Assembly (NCBI GenBank): GCA_021799595.1
Contig: JAJZAF010000008.1
Coordinates: 1 to 46,526, forward strand
DNA from: a bacterium
GTDB lineage: Bacteria; Patescibacteriota; Saccharimonadia; Saccharimonadales; UBA4665
Direction of reading: 5' to 3'
Length of the DNA: 46,526 bases
A program made the position numbers and the translations under genes. Each line of letters begins with the position of its first letter. Within the stretch, counting starts at the first letter, position 1. This document shows positions 31,070 to 39,682 of this stretch, piece by piece. A model generated the notes under the pieces. It was not told the origin of the DNA. It worked only from the letters and a program-made list of their open reading frames with translations, and searched no databases.

Positions 31070-32344
31070 ATGGCAAAAGTGTTGGTTGTTGGTGGCGGCG
31101 GTCGTGAACAGGCACTTGCCTGGAAACTAGTGCAGTCTTCATCAGTTACTACTGTATATGTTGCCCCTGGAAACGGCGGTAGTGCCGGTTCTGTTAAAAA
31201 TGTATCAATTGGTTTTACTGACACTGAAGCTCTCGTTGCCTTTGCGAAAGACAATAGCATTGATCTCTGTGTTATCGGACAAGAAACGGCCAGTGAGGCT
31301 GGTGTTGTTGATGCCTTCCGGGAAAATGGACTGGCTGTCTTCGGGCCAACAAAACAATCGGTACGAATAGAAACGTCCAAAGTTTTCAGTAAAGACATGA
31401 TGGCTAGCGAGCGTATCCCGACTGCCACGTATAAGCATTTCACAGATCCCCGGGCAGCTCGCACCTATGCCAACAGCAGATCGTTGCCAGTCGTTATTAA
31501 AGCGGACGGTTTAGCGACTGGTAAAGGAGTCATTATCGCTGAAAATACGCAAGCGGTAGACGAAGCTATTGATACCATTATGGTAAAACAAGCTTTCGGT
31601 TCAGCTGGCAACATTGTAATTGTAGAAGATTTTTTAAAAGGACAAGAATTATCGATGCATGCGCTTAGTGATGGGACGGTGTCGGTAGTGTTTCCGCCTT
31701 CGCAAGATCACAAACAAATATTTGCGGGAGACAGAGGTCCGAATACAGGCGGCATGGGCGCCTATGCCCCACTGGATTGGGTGTCAAATAAAGTGCTGGG
31801 AGAAATAAAAGAGACAGTCATTGAGCCGGCACTGAGTGGTCTTAAGAAGCGAGGGAGCACATTTGTCGGCTGCCTCTATCCCGGCCTGATGTTAGATGGC
31901 TCAGATGTGAAGGTGTTGGAGTTCAATGCTCGTTTTGGTGACCCTGAGGCCCAGGTCTACATGCGGCTTTTAGAGGGAGACTTGTATGAAATACTGCTGG
32001 CGTGCGTGCATGGTCGACTTGACCCAAATCTTGTCAGTTGGCGTTCCGGCTACGGTGTTTGTGTAGTGCTGGCTTCTGCAGGCTATCCTGGTGAGTATCA
32101 AAAAGGACTTCTGATTGACGGTATTGCTGAAGCTGAGGCTCTCGATAAAGACATCGTTGTTTTTCATGCTGGTACTAAACGTAATGAAAATGGCCAGTTG
32201 GTCACGGCTGGCGGTCGGGTGCTGAATGTGACTGCCATCGGCTCGACTCTTGAGCAAGCACTCAGAAAAGCTTATAAAGCAGTGCAGCTTATTCACTTTG
32301 AAGGTATGCAGTACCGTGAAGATATTGGACAGAGACCAAACTAG
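31070..32344 (+). CDS. purD: Phosphoribosylamine-glycine ligase
   Basis: A 424-residue ATP-grasp enzyme joining glycine to phosphoribosylamine. VVGGGGREQALAWKL is the N-terminal PRA-binding loop; VIKADGLATGKGVI and GSAGNIVIVEDFLKGQELS form the ATP-grasp, then GPNTGGMGAYAP and LEFNARFGDPEAQ complete the active site. Length is normal. A clear ribosome binding site (GAGGAGG) lies 10 bases before the ATG. The 3' end overlaps convergent purE by four bases. Confidence 0.97.
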   Translation: MAKVLVVGGGGREQALAWKLVQSSSVTTVYVAPGNGGSAGSVKNVSIGFTDTEALVAFAKDNSIDLCVIGQETASEAGVVDAFRENGLAVFGPTKQSVRIETSKVFSKDMMASERIPTATYKHFTDPRAARTYANSRSLPVVIKADGLATGKGVIIAENTQAVDEAIDTIMVKQAFGSAGNIVIVEDFLKGQELSMHALSDGTVSVVFPPSQDHKQIFAGDRGPNTGGMGAYAPLDWVSNKVLGEIKETVIEPALSGLKKRGSTFVGCLYPGLMLDGSDVKVLEFNARFGDPEAQVYMRLLEGDLYEILLACVHGRLDPNLVSWRSGYGVCVVLASAGYPGEYQKGLLIDGIAEAEALDKDIVVFHAGTKRNENGQLVTAGGRVLNVTAIGSTLEQALRKAYKAVQLIHFEGMQYREDIGQRPN

Positions 32345-32862
32345 CCCTTCTTCAGAATATTCTCCCAGCCTTTTTCTTGAAGTTCCTGATCAAGCGCGAT
32401 GACCATGTCGCGTTGCTTATTTACAAAAACTTCGTAGGCTGTAGCTAGTCTTGGATCATTAAGCGCCAGTATACGAATAGCAAAGAGTGCTCCGTACTCA
32501 GCACCGTTCTCCGGCATGGTAGCAAGTGGTATACCGGGCGGCATCTTAATGTTTGACCAAAAGGCTTCATGTCCACCTGAACGACGGACTGGAATAGCAA
32601 TTACAGGCAAGATTGTTTCTGAAGCTGTCATGCCTGGTAAGTGGGCCGAACCCCCTGCACCGGCAATAATAACCTTGATTCCTCGTTCTTTAGCTGATTG
32701 AGCGTACTTATTCATGGCTTGCGGAGTGCGATGAGCTGACACGATGCGTACTTCATAAGAGACGGAGAATTCATCAAGTGTCTTGGCTGCTCCGCTCATA
32801 ATATCCAGATCAGATTTTGATCCCATAATGATACCGACGAGAGGGGTAGTCATAGCAGCCAT
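32341..32862 (-). CDS. purE: N5-carboxyaminoimidazole ribonucleotide mutase
   Basis: A 173-residue class I PurE, moving the carboxyl group of N5-CAIR to give CAIR. GIIMGSKSDLDIM holds the Ser-Asp pair, SAHRTPQAM the His-Arg motif and GAGGSAHLPGMTAS the glycine-rich loop with catalytic His. Its ATG shares one base with the purK stop (TAATG), so it is translated after purK. PurE with PurK is the bacterial two-step ATP-dependent route, not the animal class II route. Confidence 0.96.
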   Translation of the reverse strand: MAAMTTPLVGIIMGSKSDLDIMSGAAKTLDEFSVSYEVRIVSAHRTPQAMNKYAQSAKERGIKVIIAGAGGSAHLPGMTASETILPVIAIPVRRSGGHEAFWSNIKMPPGIPLATMPENGAEYGALFAIRILALNDPRLATAYEVFVNKQRDMVIALDQELQEKGWENILKKG

Positions 32863-33995
32863 TATATATCAATTAAATTACGGGCTTTCTCGGCTCTTTG
32901 GCGGACCTCGACAAGCGAGTTGCCAGTGGCTGTAAGATGGCCCATTTTACGATCAATCTTTGTCTTTGCCTTGCCGTAGATGTGGACGGCAAGGCCAGGG
33001 ATTTTCTCGGCTTGTGTTATACCGCTTAGGTGCACTGGCCCATTTCGTCTACCGAGTATGTTAATCGTCACCGCTGCTGGCACCTTCATATCGGTGGGTT
33101 CGAGCGGTTGTCCGGTAATGGCCAGCAGATGTTGTGTGAACTGTGATGTCGAGCAGGCTTCAATGGTGTAGTGTCCGGAGTTGTGTACTCGGGGTGCAAT
33201 CTCGTTAACCATAATCTGGTTATCATCTGTCAGAAACATTTCAATTCCGAAAACCCCGCTACCATGCAGATGTCGGGCTACGTTCATGGCCATGGTACTT
33301 GCGCCTTGTCGTAGCTTCTCGTCAATTGGTGCGGGCGCCAAAACTGTTTCGCAGATATTGCGGCTATGAATTGTTTCTACGACTGGATAAGTGGCTATAT
33401 GACCATCTTTGTCACGGGCAACCATAACAGCTAATTCTTTGGCAAAAGAAATAAATTGTTCGGCGTATAGGGGTTGATATTTGAAATTCTCCAAAGCCGT
33501 CTCAATCTCCTGAAAGTTTTTCACCAGCCGGTTACCGCGGCCATCATAGCCACCACGACGGGTTTTGATAAGCATCTGGCCGCCAAACTGTTCAAGTGCC
33601 TGCAAAGCTGACTGGCGGTCATTAATTTCTCTGAAATCGGCTACTCGTACACCACTTGCAGTCAAAAATTGTTTCTGGGCCAGCTTGTCTTGAATGGTAG
33701 CCAAGCTGTCAGGTGCTGGTTGAACCAAGAACCCCTGCTCTTTTAAACGGGCGAGGACGTCGCTATTGGTGTGTTCAATCTCTATCGTCATGACATCAGT
33801 TTGCTCAGCTAGCTTTTTCAGCGCGATCGGATCATCGAAAGGAGCAATAACTTGTTTGGCACCGACTTGAGCTGCCGGACAGTTTTCATTCGGATCAACG
33901 ACAACGACGGCGAGTCCCATTGGCTTGGCCGCCTCCGTGAGCATGCGGCCTAGTTGACCGCCTCCGACGATTCCTATCGTCTTAACTTGGTTCAT
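32862..33995 (-). CDS. purK: 5-(Carboxyamino)imidazole ribonucleotide synthase
   Basis: A 377-residue ATP-grasp enzyme that carboxylates AIR to N5-CAIR using ATP and bicarbonate. GIVGGGQLGRMLTEAAK is the N-terminal loop; KTRRGGYDGRGN is the ATP-binding segment, YAEQFISFAKELAVMVARD follows, and VNEIAPRVHNSGHYTIEACSTSQ is the C-terminal signature. It is the first gene of purK-purE, with TATGCT (34002-34007) 6 bases before the ATG but no good -35. It is divergent from purC, with only 29 bases between start codons. Confidence 0.96.
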   Translation of the reverse strand: MNQVKTIGIVGGGQLGRMLTEAAKPMGLAVVVVDPNENCPAAQVGAKQVIAPFDDPIALKKLAEQTDVMTIEIEHTNSDVLARLKEQGFLVQPAPDSLATIQDKLAQKQFLTASGVRVADFREINDRQSALQALEQFGGQMLIKTRRGGYDGRGNRLVKNFQEIETALENFKYQPLYAEQFISFAKELAVMVARDKDGHIATYPVVETIHSRNICETVLAPAPIDEKLRQGASTMAMNVARHLHGSGVFGIEMFLTDDNQIMVNEIAPRVHNSGHYTIEACSTSQFTQHLLAITGQPLEPTDMKVPAAVTINILGRRNGPVHLSGITQAEKIPGLAVHIYGKAKTKIDRKMGHLTATGNSLVEVRQRAEKARNLIDI

Positions 33996-34016
33996 GAAAT
34001 AAGCATACCGTATAAT
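33987..34016 (+). promoter_or_regulatory. Promoter of purC-purB
   Basis: TTGGTT (33987-33992), an 18-base spacer and a perfect TATAAT (34011-34016), 8 bases before ATG 34025. The -35 box lies over the first codons of the divergent purK gene, so purK and purC transcription should interfere or be co-regulated. Confidence 0.65.
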
Positions 34017-34024
34017 GTGGACAC

Positions 34025-34984
34025 ATGAGTACTGAGTCCTTGAAAAGTACCGATTTTAGTTTCCCTGGTCAGTCAGCTCGTTACAATGGCAAAGTACGAG
34101 ATATTTACACTATTGGCGACAACCTAATAGTGATGGTGGCGACAGATCGTATTTCTGCTTTTGATGTCATCTTGCCACGGACCATTCCCTATAAAGGCCA
34201 AGTTCTTAATCAGCTAGCGGCACATTTTTTGGAAGATACTGCTGACATTGTACCGAACTGGTTTATGGTTATGCCTGATCCGAACGTTAGTATTGGACTT
34301 AAGGCAGAACCATTTAAAGTCGAGATGATTATTCGTGGTGCGCTGGTTGGGCATGCCTGGCGTGAGTATGCTGCCGGCCAGCGCTCTATTGCAGGAGTTA
34401 GTTTGCCTGAAGGCATGAAAGAATATGACCGTTTCCCAGAACCTATTATTACTCCTTCAACCAAAGCCAGCGTCGGTCATGATGAAGATATAAGTGAGCA
34501 GGATATTATTACTCAGCGGATTGTTAGTCAATCTGAGTGGTCAGAGCTTATCGGTTACGTCCGCAAACTATTTGCCCGCGGACAAGACAGTGCTAGTGAG
34601 CAGGGCTTATTCCTGGCCGACACAAAATATGAGTTCGGACGTTTAGATGGAAAGCTCATTTTAATTGATGAGCTACATACTCCGGACTCCTCACGGTATT
34701 TCTATGCCGACAGTTATGAAGCATTCGTCAAGGGACAGAGTGAGGAGCGACCAAAACAGCTTTCTAAAGAATTCGTGCGTGAATGGCTGATGGAGAGAGG
34801 ATTTAGCGGTCAGAATGGTGAGGTCGTGCCTGAGCTAACGAACGATTTCATCACCACTATCTCAGAGCGCTACATCGAGCTGTTTGAAAAATTGACTGGC
34901 CATAAGTTTCATAAAGCCAACGAGAAAAATGCATCTGTGCGCATCGAAAAGAGTATCTTGGAGTATTTAGAAACTAACCGATGA
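34025..34984 (+). CDS. purC: SAICAR synthetase
   Basis: A 319-residue enzyme that couples CAIR with aspartate using ATP. It is the longer (about 300-residue) form: YNGKVRDIYTIGDNLIVMVATDR at the ATP site contains the family GKVRDIY motif, then RISAFDVILPRTIPYKG, IIRGALVGHAWREY, PIITPSTKA and LADTKYEFGRLDGKLILIDE complete the signature. It overlaps purB by ATGA (34981-34984). PurC and PurB catalyse consecutive steps (SAICAR synthesis and cleavage), so coupling makes sense. Confidence 0.97.
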   Translation: MSTESLKSTDFSFPGQSARYNGKVRDIYTIGDNLIVMVATDRISAFDVILPRTIPYKGQVLNQLAAHFLEDTADIVPNWFMVMPDPNVSIGLKAEPFKVEMIIRGALVGHAWREYAAGQRSIAGVSLPEGMKEYDRFPEPIITPSTKASVGHDEDISEQDIITQRIVSQSEWSELIGYVRKLFARGQDSASEQGLFLADTKYEFGRLDGKLILIDELHTPDSSRYFYADSYEAFVKGQSEERPKQLSKEFVREWLMERGFSGQNGEVVPELTNDFITTISERYIELFEKLTGHKFHKANEKNASVRIEKSILEYLETNR

Positions 34985-36384
34985 AAAACTTTCAATTCCC
35001 TGATGTACGGAGTGGAGCCGACTATAGCGCAGTTGATCCTTTAGATAGTCGCTACTACGACCCGGAAATTGCTCGTTATCTTTCAGAGAGAGCCCGCATT
35101 ACATATCAGGCGTATGTTGAAGCTGCTCTTGGCAAAACTCTCGCAGAGTTTGAGATATGCACGCCTGAGATAGCAGCGGCAATCGAGACAGCCACTTCCA
35201 ACATAACGATTGAGGCAGTGGCGAATGAAGAGCAAGTGACCAAACATGATATCAAGGCACTGGTGAACGCTATTAAGGCTGAGTTGCCCGATGAGGCGAA
35301 GCCGTATGTTCACTTTGGAGCGACCTCTTATGACATTGTGGCTACAGCCTTATCGCTCCAACTTAGGGCAGCCATGCGAGAGCTGGTTATTCCCCGTCTG
35401 ATAACTCTGGAGCAAACCCTATTGGACTTAACAGACCGTTACGCTGAAACGCTGCAAATCGGGCGGACGCATGGTCAGCACGCACTACCGATTACTTTTG
35501 GTTTTGCCATGGCTGAATATGTTAATCGCTTAGGAGAAAATATTGTAGCTCTTCAAACGGCCGCCGATAATTTAAAGGGTAAATTCTCAGGAGCAGTTGG
35601 TGCTTATAATGCGTTAAGTGTCTTTACGAATGACCCTGTCGGTTTTGAACGTAGTGTGCTTCAAAAACTTGATATAGAACCTGCTGAATATTCTAGTCAG
35701 ATTATCCCGGCCGACAGTTATGTTCGTGTTATCGATGAGCTAGTCATCAGTGCTGGTATTATGGCTAATCTCTCTCATGATATGCGGCATCTGCAGCGGA
35801 GCGAGATAAGTGAAATCCGCGAACACTTTGATCGAGAGCAAACTGGTTCCTCTACTATGGCTCACAAACGTAACCCCTGGAACTTCGAAAATGTTATCAG
35901 TCTGAGCAAACAAGTCACCTCTCAGATCGTCAACGCCAATCTTAATTTATCTAGTGAGCATCAACGAGATTTGACTGACTCGGCTTCTGCTCGTTTCTAT
36001 GGTCTGACACTGGCAATAGTGGCCGGTATGGCTAAGCGACTTGAAAACGTCATAGCAAAGATTGAGGTTGATGAAGAAAACATGCAGCGCAACTTGGCGA
36101 TGAGTCATGGCATCATTACTGCAGAACCGCTCTATTTGTTGCTGGAAAAATATGGCCACACTCGTGCGCATGAAGCAGTTAAAGCTCTTGCTCACAAGGC
36201 AGAAGATGAAACCAAAGCACTTTATGAGCTTGCCATCAATGACCCGGATATTGCTGAGTATGTAGCTAAATTTACCGATGCTGAGACGCGAATACTACAA
36301 GAACCTGAGAAATACTATAGTGGTTTGGCTGCCACCAAAGCCAAAGCCATATATGACCATTGGCAAGGTCGATTTAATTCATAA
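34981..36384 (+). CDS. purB: Adenylosuccinate lyase
   Basis: A 467-residue member of the fumarase/aspartase/argininosuccinate lyase superfamily. It releases fumarate from SAICAR and from adenylosuccinate, so it serves both IMP synthesis and the PurA product. VDPLDSRYYDPEIA is the N-terminal signature, VHFGATSYDIVATA holds a conserved Thr-Ser, GRTHGQHALPITFG carries the catalytic His, and GSSTMAHKRNPWNFENV is the flexible catalytic Ser loop (usual SSAMPHKRNP). It is the last gene of purC-purB. No terminator follows; a gene-poor stretch of about 1.1 kb begins. Confidence 0.95.
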   Translation: MKNFQFPDVRSGADYSAVDPLDSRYYDPEIARYLSERARITYQAYVEAALGKTLAEFEICTPEIAAAIETATSNITIEAVANEEQVTKHDIKALVNAIKAELPDEAKPYVHFGATSYDIVATALSLQLRAAMRELVIPRLITLEQTLLDLTDRYAETLQIGRTHGQHALPITFGFAMAEYVNRLGENIVALQTAADNLKGKFSGAVGAYNALSVFTNDPVGFERSVLQKLDIEPAEYSSQIIPADSYVRVIDELVISAGIMANLSHDMRHLQRSEISEIREHFDREQTGSSTMAHKRNPWNFENVISLSKQVTSQIVNANLNLSSEHQRDLTDSASARFYGLTLAIVAGMAKRLENVIAKIEVDEENMQRNLAMSHGIITAEPLYLLLEKYGHTRAHEAVKALAHKAEDETKALYELAINDPDIAEYVAKFTDAETRILQEPEKYYSGLAATKAKAIYDHWQGRFNS

Positions 36385-36770
36385 GTCAGCGCAAATTATC
36401 AAGAGGAAGAAGTGTTAAGGCGAAATAGGACTTTTGTTATGCTCTGCTCCTCCCCAGTCACATGTATAGCAATGCACTCGCTCAAAATTTAGTGAGAGAC
36501 AGGTGAGTACGAATTGCCGAGGGCATCGATTACAGAAATACGTAAAATAAAGTCTTTTGCGACTTAATAATCTTAGTGGTAAATATACCCGAATTACGAA
36601 ACTCCCTCATGTAAAACGCGCATCTGTTGTCTTTGTTAGTAAAAGCCAATACAAGGAAAAACAAATATGCGAGATACAACAATGAGAGCTATAGGAAAAT
36701 TGTGTTGGTTTTTAGCTAGTTTTCTTCTGTTAATTAGCAAGAAGTAATGTTGTCAGGTTATTACTTATGC
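36385..36770. other. Gene-free stretch after purB
   Basis: All frames are closed by frequent stops. The composition is AT-rich and uneven. I see no tRNA, hairpin with T-tract or strong promoter. It runs directly into the transposase relic, so it is probably eroded insertion DNA. Confidence 0.5.
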
Positions 36771-37380
36771 ATGAAACAACATGGATTTAGGTACTGTAGT
36801 ACCTGCCAAACTGGGCTGTAGCAATTGAGTAAAACGGCAGCCGGTACTCCACAAGATGGCGCTGCCAGAAGTGTGCTAAAAAACAAACCAGAAAACGAAC
36901 TGACCTGATAAAAGGATTGTTGTTAGAGCAATTTGTTAACTGGCTGCTTGCTGGTGAAATCTATCCTATTCCCCTAATAGATAGCCTGAGAGTAGGCTTA
37001 CTAGTTAATGTAATAGTCAGGACGGTTAGGTATGTAATGAACCGGCACTGGGGTAATTGGTAAAACATTAGAACTCAGTGCCTTTCATCATAAAGCTTGG
37101 CGACAGTCACTACGACGGCAATGTCCAGCGGGAACAACTCTGGCAACGGTTCCAGCGTTTTGCTGTGGTGTTGCCGCATTACAAGTGAACCAGGCAAATT
37201 ATGACTGACTGGCAACACCTGCTGCTACCCTGATGTCAAAGATTGAAGTTACCTTTGACTGCTCTTAAGGTACACAAGCACTTGGTCGCCTCATTCCCGA
37301 GTGGTGTAGAAGGCTGCTTTGTCCGTTACCTACAAGTACCGCTGGGCTACCAGATGAGCAGAGTTTCGTGATTTAGATAT
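36771..37380 (+). pseudogene. Eroded transposase with zinc-ribbon head (IS256/IS1249-like guess)
   Basis: ATG 36771 opens a short frame containing YCSTCQTG (a CxxC), closed after 16 codons. In another frame from about 36854, RWRCQKCAKKQTRKR gives the second CxxC and basic stretch, and that frame stays open to about 37063 (with EQFVNWLLAGE and VRTVRYVMNRHW). A zinc ribbon of the form CxxC...RWRCxxC...TRKR followed by a WL-x-G helix is typical of the N terminus of several transposase groups. Further short open pieces run to about 37380. Frameshifts and stops are many, so it is an old relic. No terminal inverted repeats were found. Confidence 0.5.
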
Positions 37381-37539
37381 TTGTCGTATTTCAGAGATAT
37401 ATCAGATTCTCTATTGACAGTACGTGAGCGTATAGCCACCTCTCTTTAAAGACAATGACAGTCAATAATATATCTTCGGTCTACTATCCTTATATAGCTA
37501 TAGTGCTACACAAGTGAAGAGTTTTTAGAAAAATAATGT

Positions 37540-37761
37540 TTAAAGAGGACGTTTTCGAATAAGTCTGACATTAATATCTGAGGCGGCTGCGTTGGCTGCT
37601 GCAAGAAAGATGTCAATTAACCCATGTTCCTCGGGAGAGTATTCTGTTGGGTTACAGTTTGCATCGATAACCATCTTACCGATGCTCTTCCGCATTGCAA
37701 TTATATTTTCTACAGGAACTTCCTCAGCATTATTTGCTCTGTAGTGAGATTCTTCATCCAT
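37540..37761 (-). CDS. Small protein of unknown function
   Basis: A 73-residue acidic protein ending in a basic tail (RLIRKRPL). The centre (VENIIAMRKSIGKMVIDAN, then EEHGLIDIFLAAANAAASD) is predicted helical. I recognise no family. What makes it credible is a promoter of good quality just upstream (TTGTCA-17-TATTAT, 37773-37801), 11 bases before the ATG. It lies between the transposase relic and purH, on the same strand as purH but separated from it by its own promoter. It could be a leftover of the mobile DNA or a real small regulator. Confidence 0.55.
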   Translation of the reverse strand: MDEESHYRANNAEEVPVENIIAMRKSIGKMVIDANCNPTEYSPEEHGLIDIFLAAANAAASDINVRLIRKRPL

Positions 37762-37772
37762 TAATGTTTAGC

Positions 37773-37801
37773 ATAATAAACCAATCATTTATATATGACA
37801 A
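37773..37801 (-). promoter_or_regulatory. Promoter of the 73-residue gene
   Basis: Minus-strand TTGTCA (37796-37801), a 17-base spacer and TATTAT (37773-37778), 11 bases before ATG 37761. It lies 36 bases beyond the purH stop codon. Confidence 0.65.
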
Positions 37802-37837
37802 GCAGTCAAGTAACTTTTTTAGTAAGTTGATTTAATC

Positions 37838-39547
37838 TCAATGTAAGTAAAAGCCACGGCCAATTTTATCCGGAACCATGGCAAGGGTGATGCCTTTATC
37901 GCTCAAGCTCTTTATGACAGCTTCATCAGCGACAGAGCCACTAGAGGCTAAGATGGCTGTAATACCGGCCTGAGCCAGCAAACCAGGCCCGTCAGGGAAA
38001 GGGAAGAAACTGTCGCTGTAAGCACAAGCGCCGGCTAGTTTTTTCCTATCCAAGGTTATTTGCATTTGGATCTTATCTCCCCGATCAGTCAGCTGTGGCA
38101 ATGCTGTCGTCGTGCGGGTTAACGCTAATTGAGCTGCTCCTATTCTGTCTTGTTGTCCGACACCATTGCCAATTAGCTGTCCGTTCTTAACGAGCGTAAT
38201 GGTGTTGCTATTACTTGTGGCTCCAATGGCCCAGGCGAGAATCAGATCATGTCGCTGCTCTTCACGGAGCTCTTTGCCGTGATAGGCCATGTAGTCGGCT
38301 TTAAGATCTATAACAAAATCATAGTTGGGTTGTTCCAGCGCACCGCCGCGAACTGGACGTAGTCGTCGCTTTTGATCAAGCGATAATTGAGTAAGAGTGG
38401 CGAGGGCCGGATTAACGACAACCCTTAGTTTATTACGGCTGAGTAATTCCAAAGCATCCTCAGTGACAGAGGCTCCGACGACTCCGTCGAGTAAGCGAGG
38501 TTTGTCTCCCTCCATAGCGTGGTACATTAGTGCCTCTGCAAGCGTTTTATCTATGTTGCTACTAACCATGATAATACCACCAAAGATGGCGCGGGTATCC
38601 CCTTCCAGCATCTTTTTAACTGCCTCAAGTGGAGTTGTAGCTACGCCTGCGCCGCACGCATTACCATGCTTCACACCTACCGCAATAGCTGGGACGACAG
38701 AAAAATTCTTCTCAAAGCCAGCCGCAATATGTGTAATAGTTTGCAATAACCTGTCAATGTCGGTCATGTTAATGAAGCTTCGTTCTATACCCTGGACATG
38801 GGTAAATTGATCTAATCCGAGAGGATCAGCAACGACCCGGTTATCTGCATAAAGTGCCGCTTCTGTTTGTTGCGGGTTTTCTCCGTATTTTGTTGACGTT
38901 ATACGTTTGGCTATGAAGCCACTAATGTCATGGTCACTGTGATACATGGCGCTGGTGAATACATAACGAGTCACCTCATATTCGGCTCGGGCAACCAGAT
39001 TATCAATAAACTGTTCCTCGTTTGGCTTGTTGTCTTGCAACCATTGGAGTACCAGTTGTCGTTGCTCAGGTGACGACAGAACAATACGGCGCCCTTTAGC
39101 GGCAGCTCTCAGCATGGTCGGTCCGCCAATGTCTGTCTTCTCTATGACATCGCTTTTGCTGGCCTCTTTATTGTTAATTGTTTCTTCAAGCGGATACATA
39201 TCGACACAGACAAGATCGATGAGCGGTATATTCAAAGTAGCCAACTCCTGACGATCGGATTCGCTTGCAGGGTTGGCTAGTAAGCCGGCGGCAATTTCCC
39301 TGGAGAGCGTAACAACTCGGTGTCCAAGAATAGCCTGACCGCCAACAAGTTTGCTTATGTCAGTTACAGCTAAGCCATGCTCATGAATTGTCCGTGCAGT
39401 TCCTCCAGAAGCATAAATCTGCCATCCGAGCTTGACTAGTCCTTCAGCAAATTCAACGATACCGTTCTTATCGTATACGGACAGCAAGGCTATACCTGAT
39501 TTTGTCTCCTTCTGCTTGTTATTCTCGGTCCGTGAAGAATTGGGCAT
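37838..39547 (-). CDS. purH: Bifunctional AICAR transformylase/IMP cyclohydrolase
   Basis: A 569-residue enzyme for the last two steps to IMP. The N-terminal MGS-like cyclohydrolase begins at GIALLSVYDKNGIVEFAEGL, with YASGGTARTIHEHG and TDIGGPTMLRAAAK. The transformylase half has STKYGENPQQ, GVKHGNACGAG, AIFGGII, RPVRGGALEQ, SDSFFPFPDG and a final DKIGRGFYLH. A longer frame reaches 39754, but a promoter at 39557-39585 and the lack of conserved sequence before MPNSSR favour ATG 39547. It stands alone, separated from the other purine genes by the eroded region, and is divergent from the MFS gene. Confidence 0.95.
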   Translation of the reverse strand: MPNSSRTENNKQKETKSGIALLSVYDKNGIVEFAEGLVKLGWQIYASGGTARTIHEHGLAVTDISKLVGGQAILGHRVVTLSREIAAGLLANPASESDRQELATLNIPLIDLVCVDMYPLEETINNKEASKSDVIEKTDIGGPTMLRAAAKGRRIVLSSPEQRQLVLQWLQDNKPNEEQFIDNLVARAEYEVTRYVFTSAMYHSDHDISGFIAKRITSTKYGENPQQTEAALYADNRVVADPLGLDQFTHVQGIERSFINMTDIDRLLQTITHIAAGFEKNFSVVPAIAVGVKHGNACGAGVATTPLEAVKKMLEGDTRAIFGGIIMVSSNIDKTLAEALMYHAMEGDKPRLLDGVVGASVTEDALELLSRNKLRVVVNPALATLTQLSLDQKRRLRPVRGGALEQPNYDFVIDLKADYMAYHGKELREEQRHDLILAWAIGATSNSNTITLVKNGQLIGNGVGQQDRIGAAQLALTRTTTALPQLTDRGDKIQMQITLDRKKLAGACAYSDSFFPFPDGPGLLAQAGITAILASSGSVADEAVIKSLSDKGITLAMVPDKIGRGFYLH

Positions 39548-39556
39548 CTGCACATA

Positions 39557-39585
39557 AGTATGCTGTAAAGTTTGTATAAGGACAA
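39557..39585 (-). promoter_or_regulatory. Promoter of purH
   Basis: Minus-strand TTGTCC (39580-39585), a 17-base spacer and CATACT (39557-39562), 9 bases before ATG 39547. Its position rules out the longer reading of purH. Confidence 0.55.
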
Positions 39586-39682
39586 GCCCTGATGAGGTGG
39601 CATATGTCTCGATGTAACAGGTAGAATCGAGTATACTAAAGGGAGCTTTTAATAAGATAAATACAAAGGAACGTTTGTAGAC

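Noticed and set aside
34981-36384. PurB as a missing argininosuccinate lyase (ArgH)
   Set aside because: Its motifs fit adenylosuccinate lyase and it is coupled to purC; a double role is possible but not supported by the sequence.
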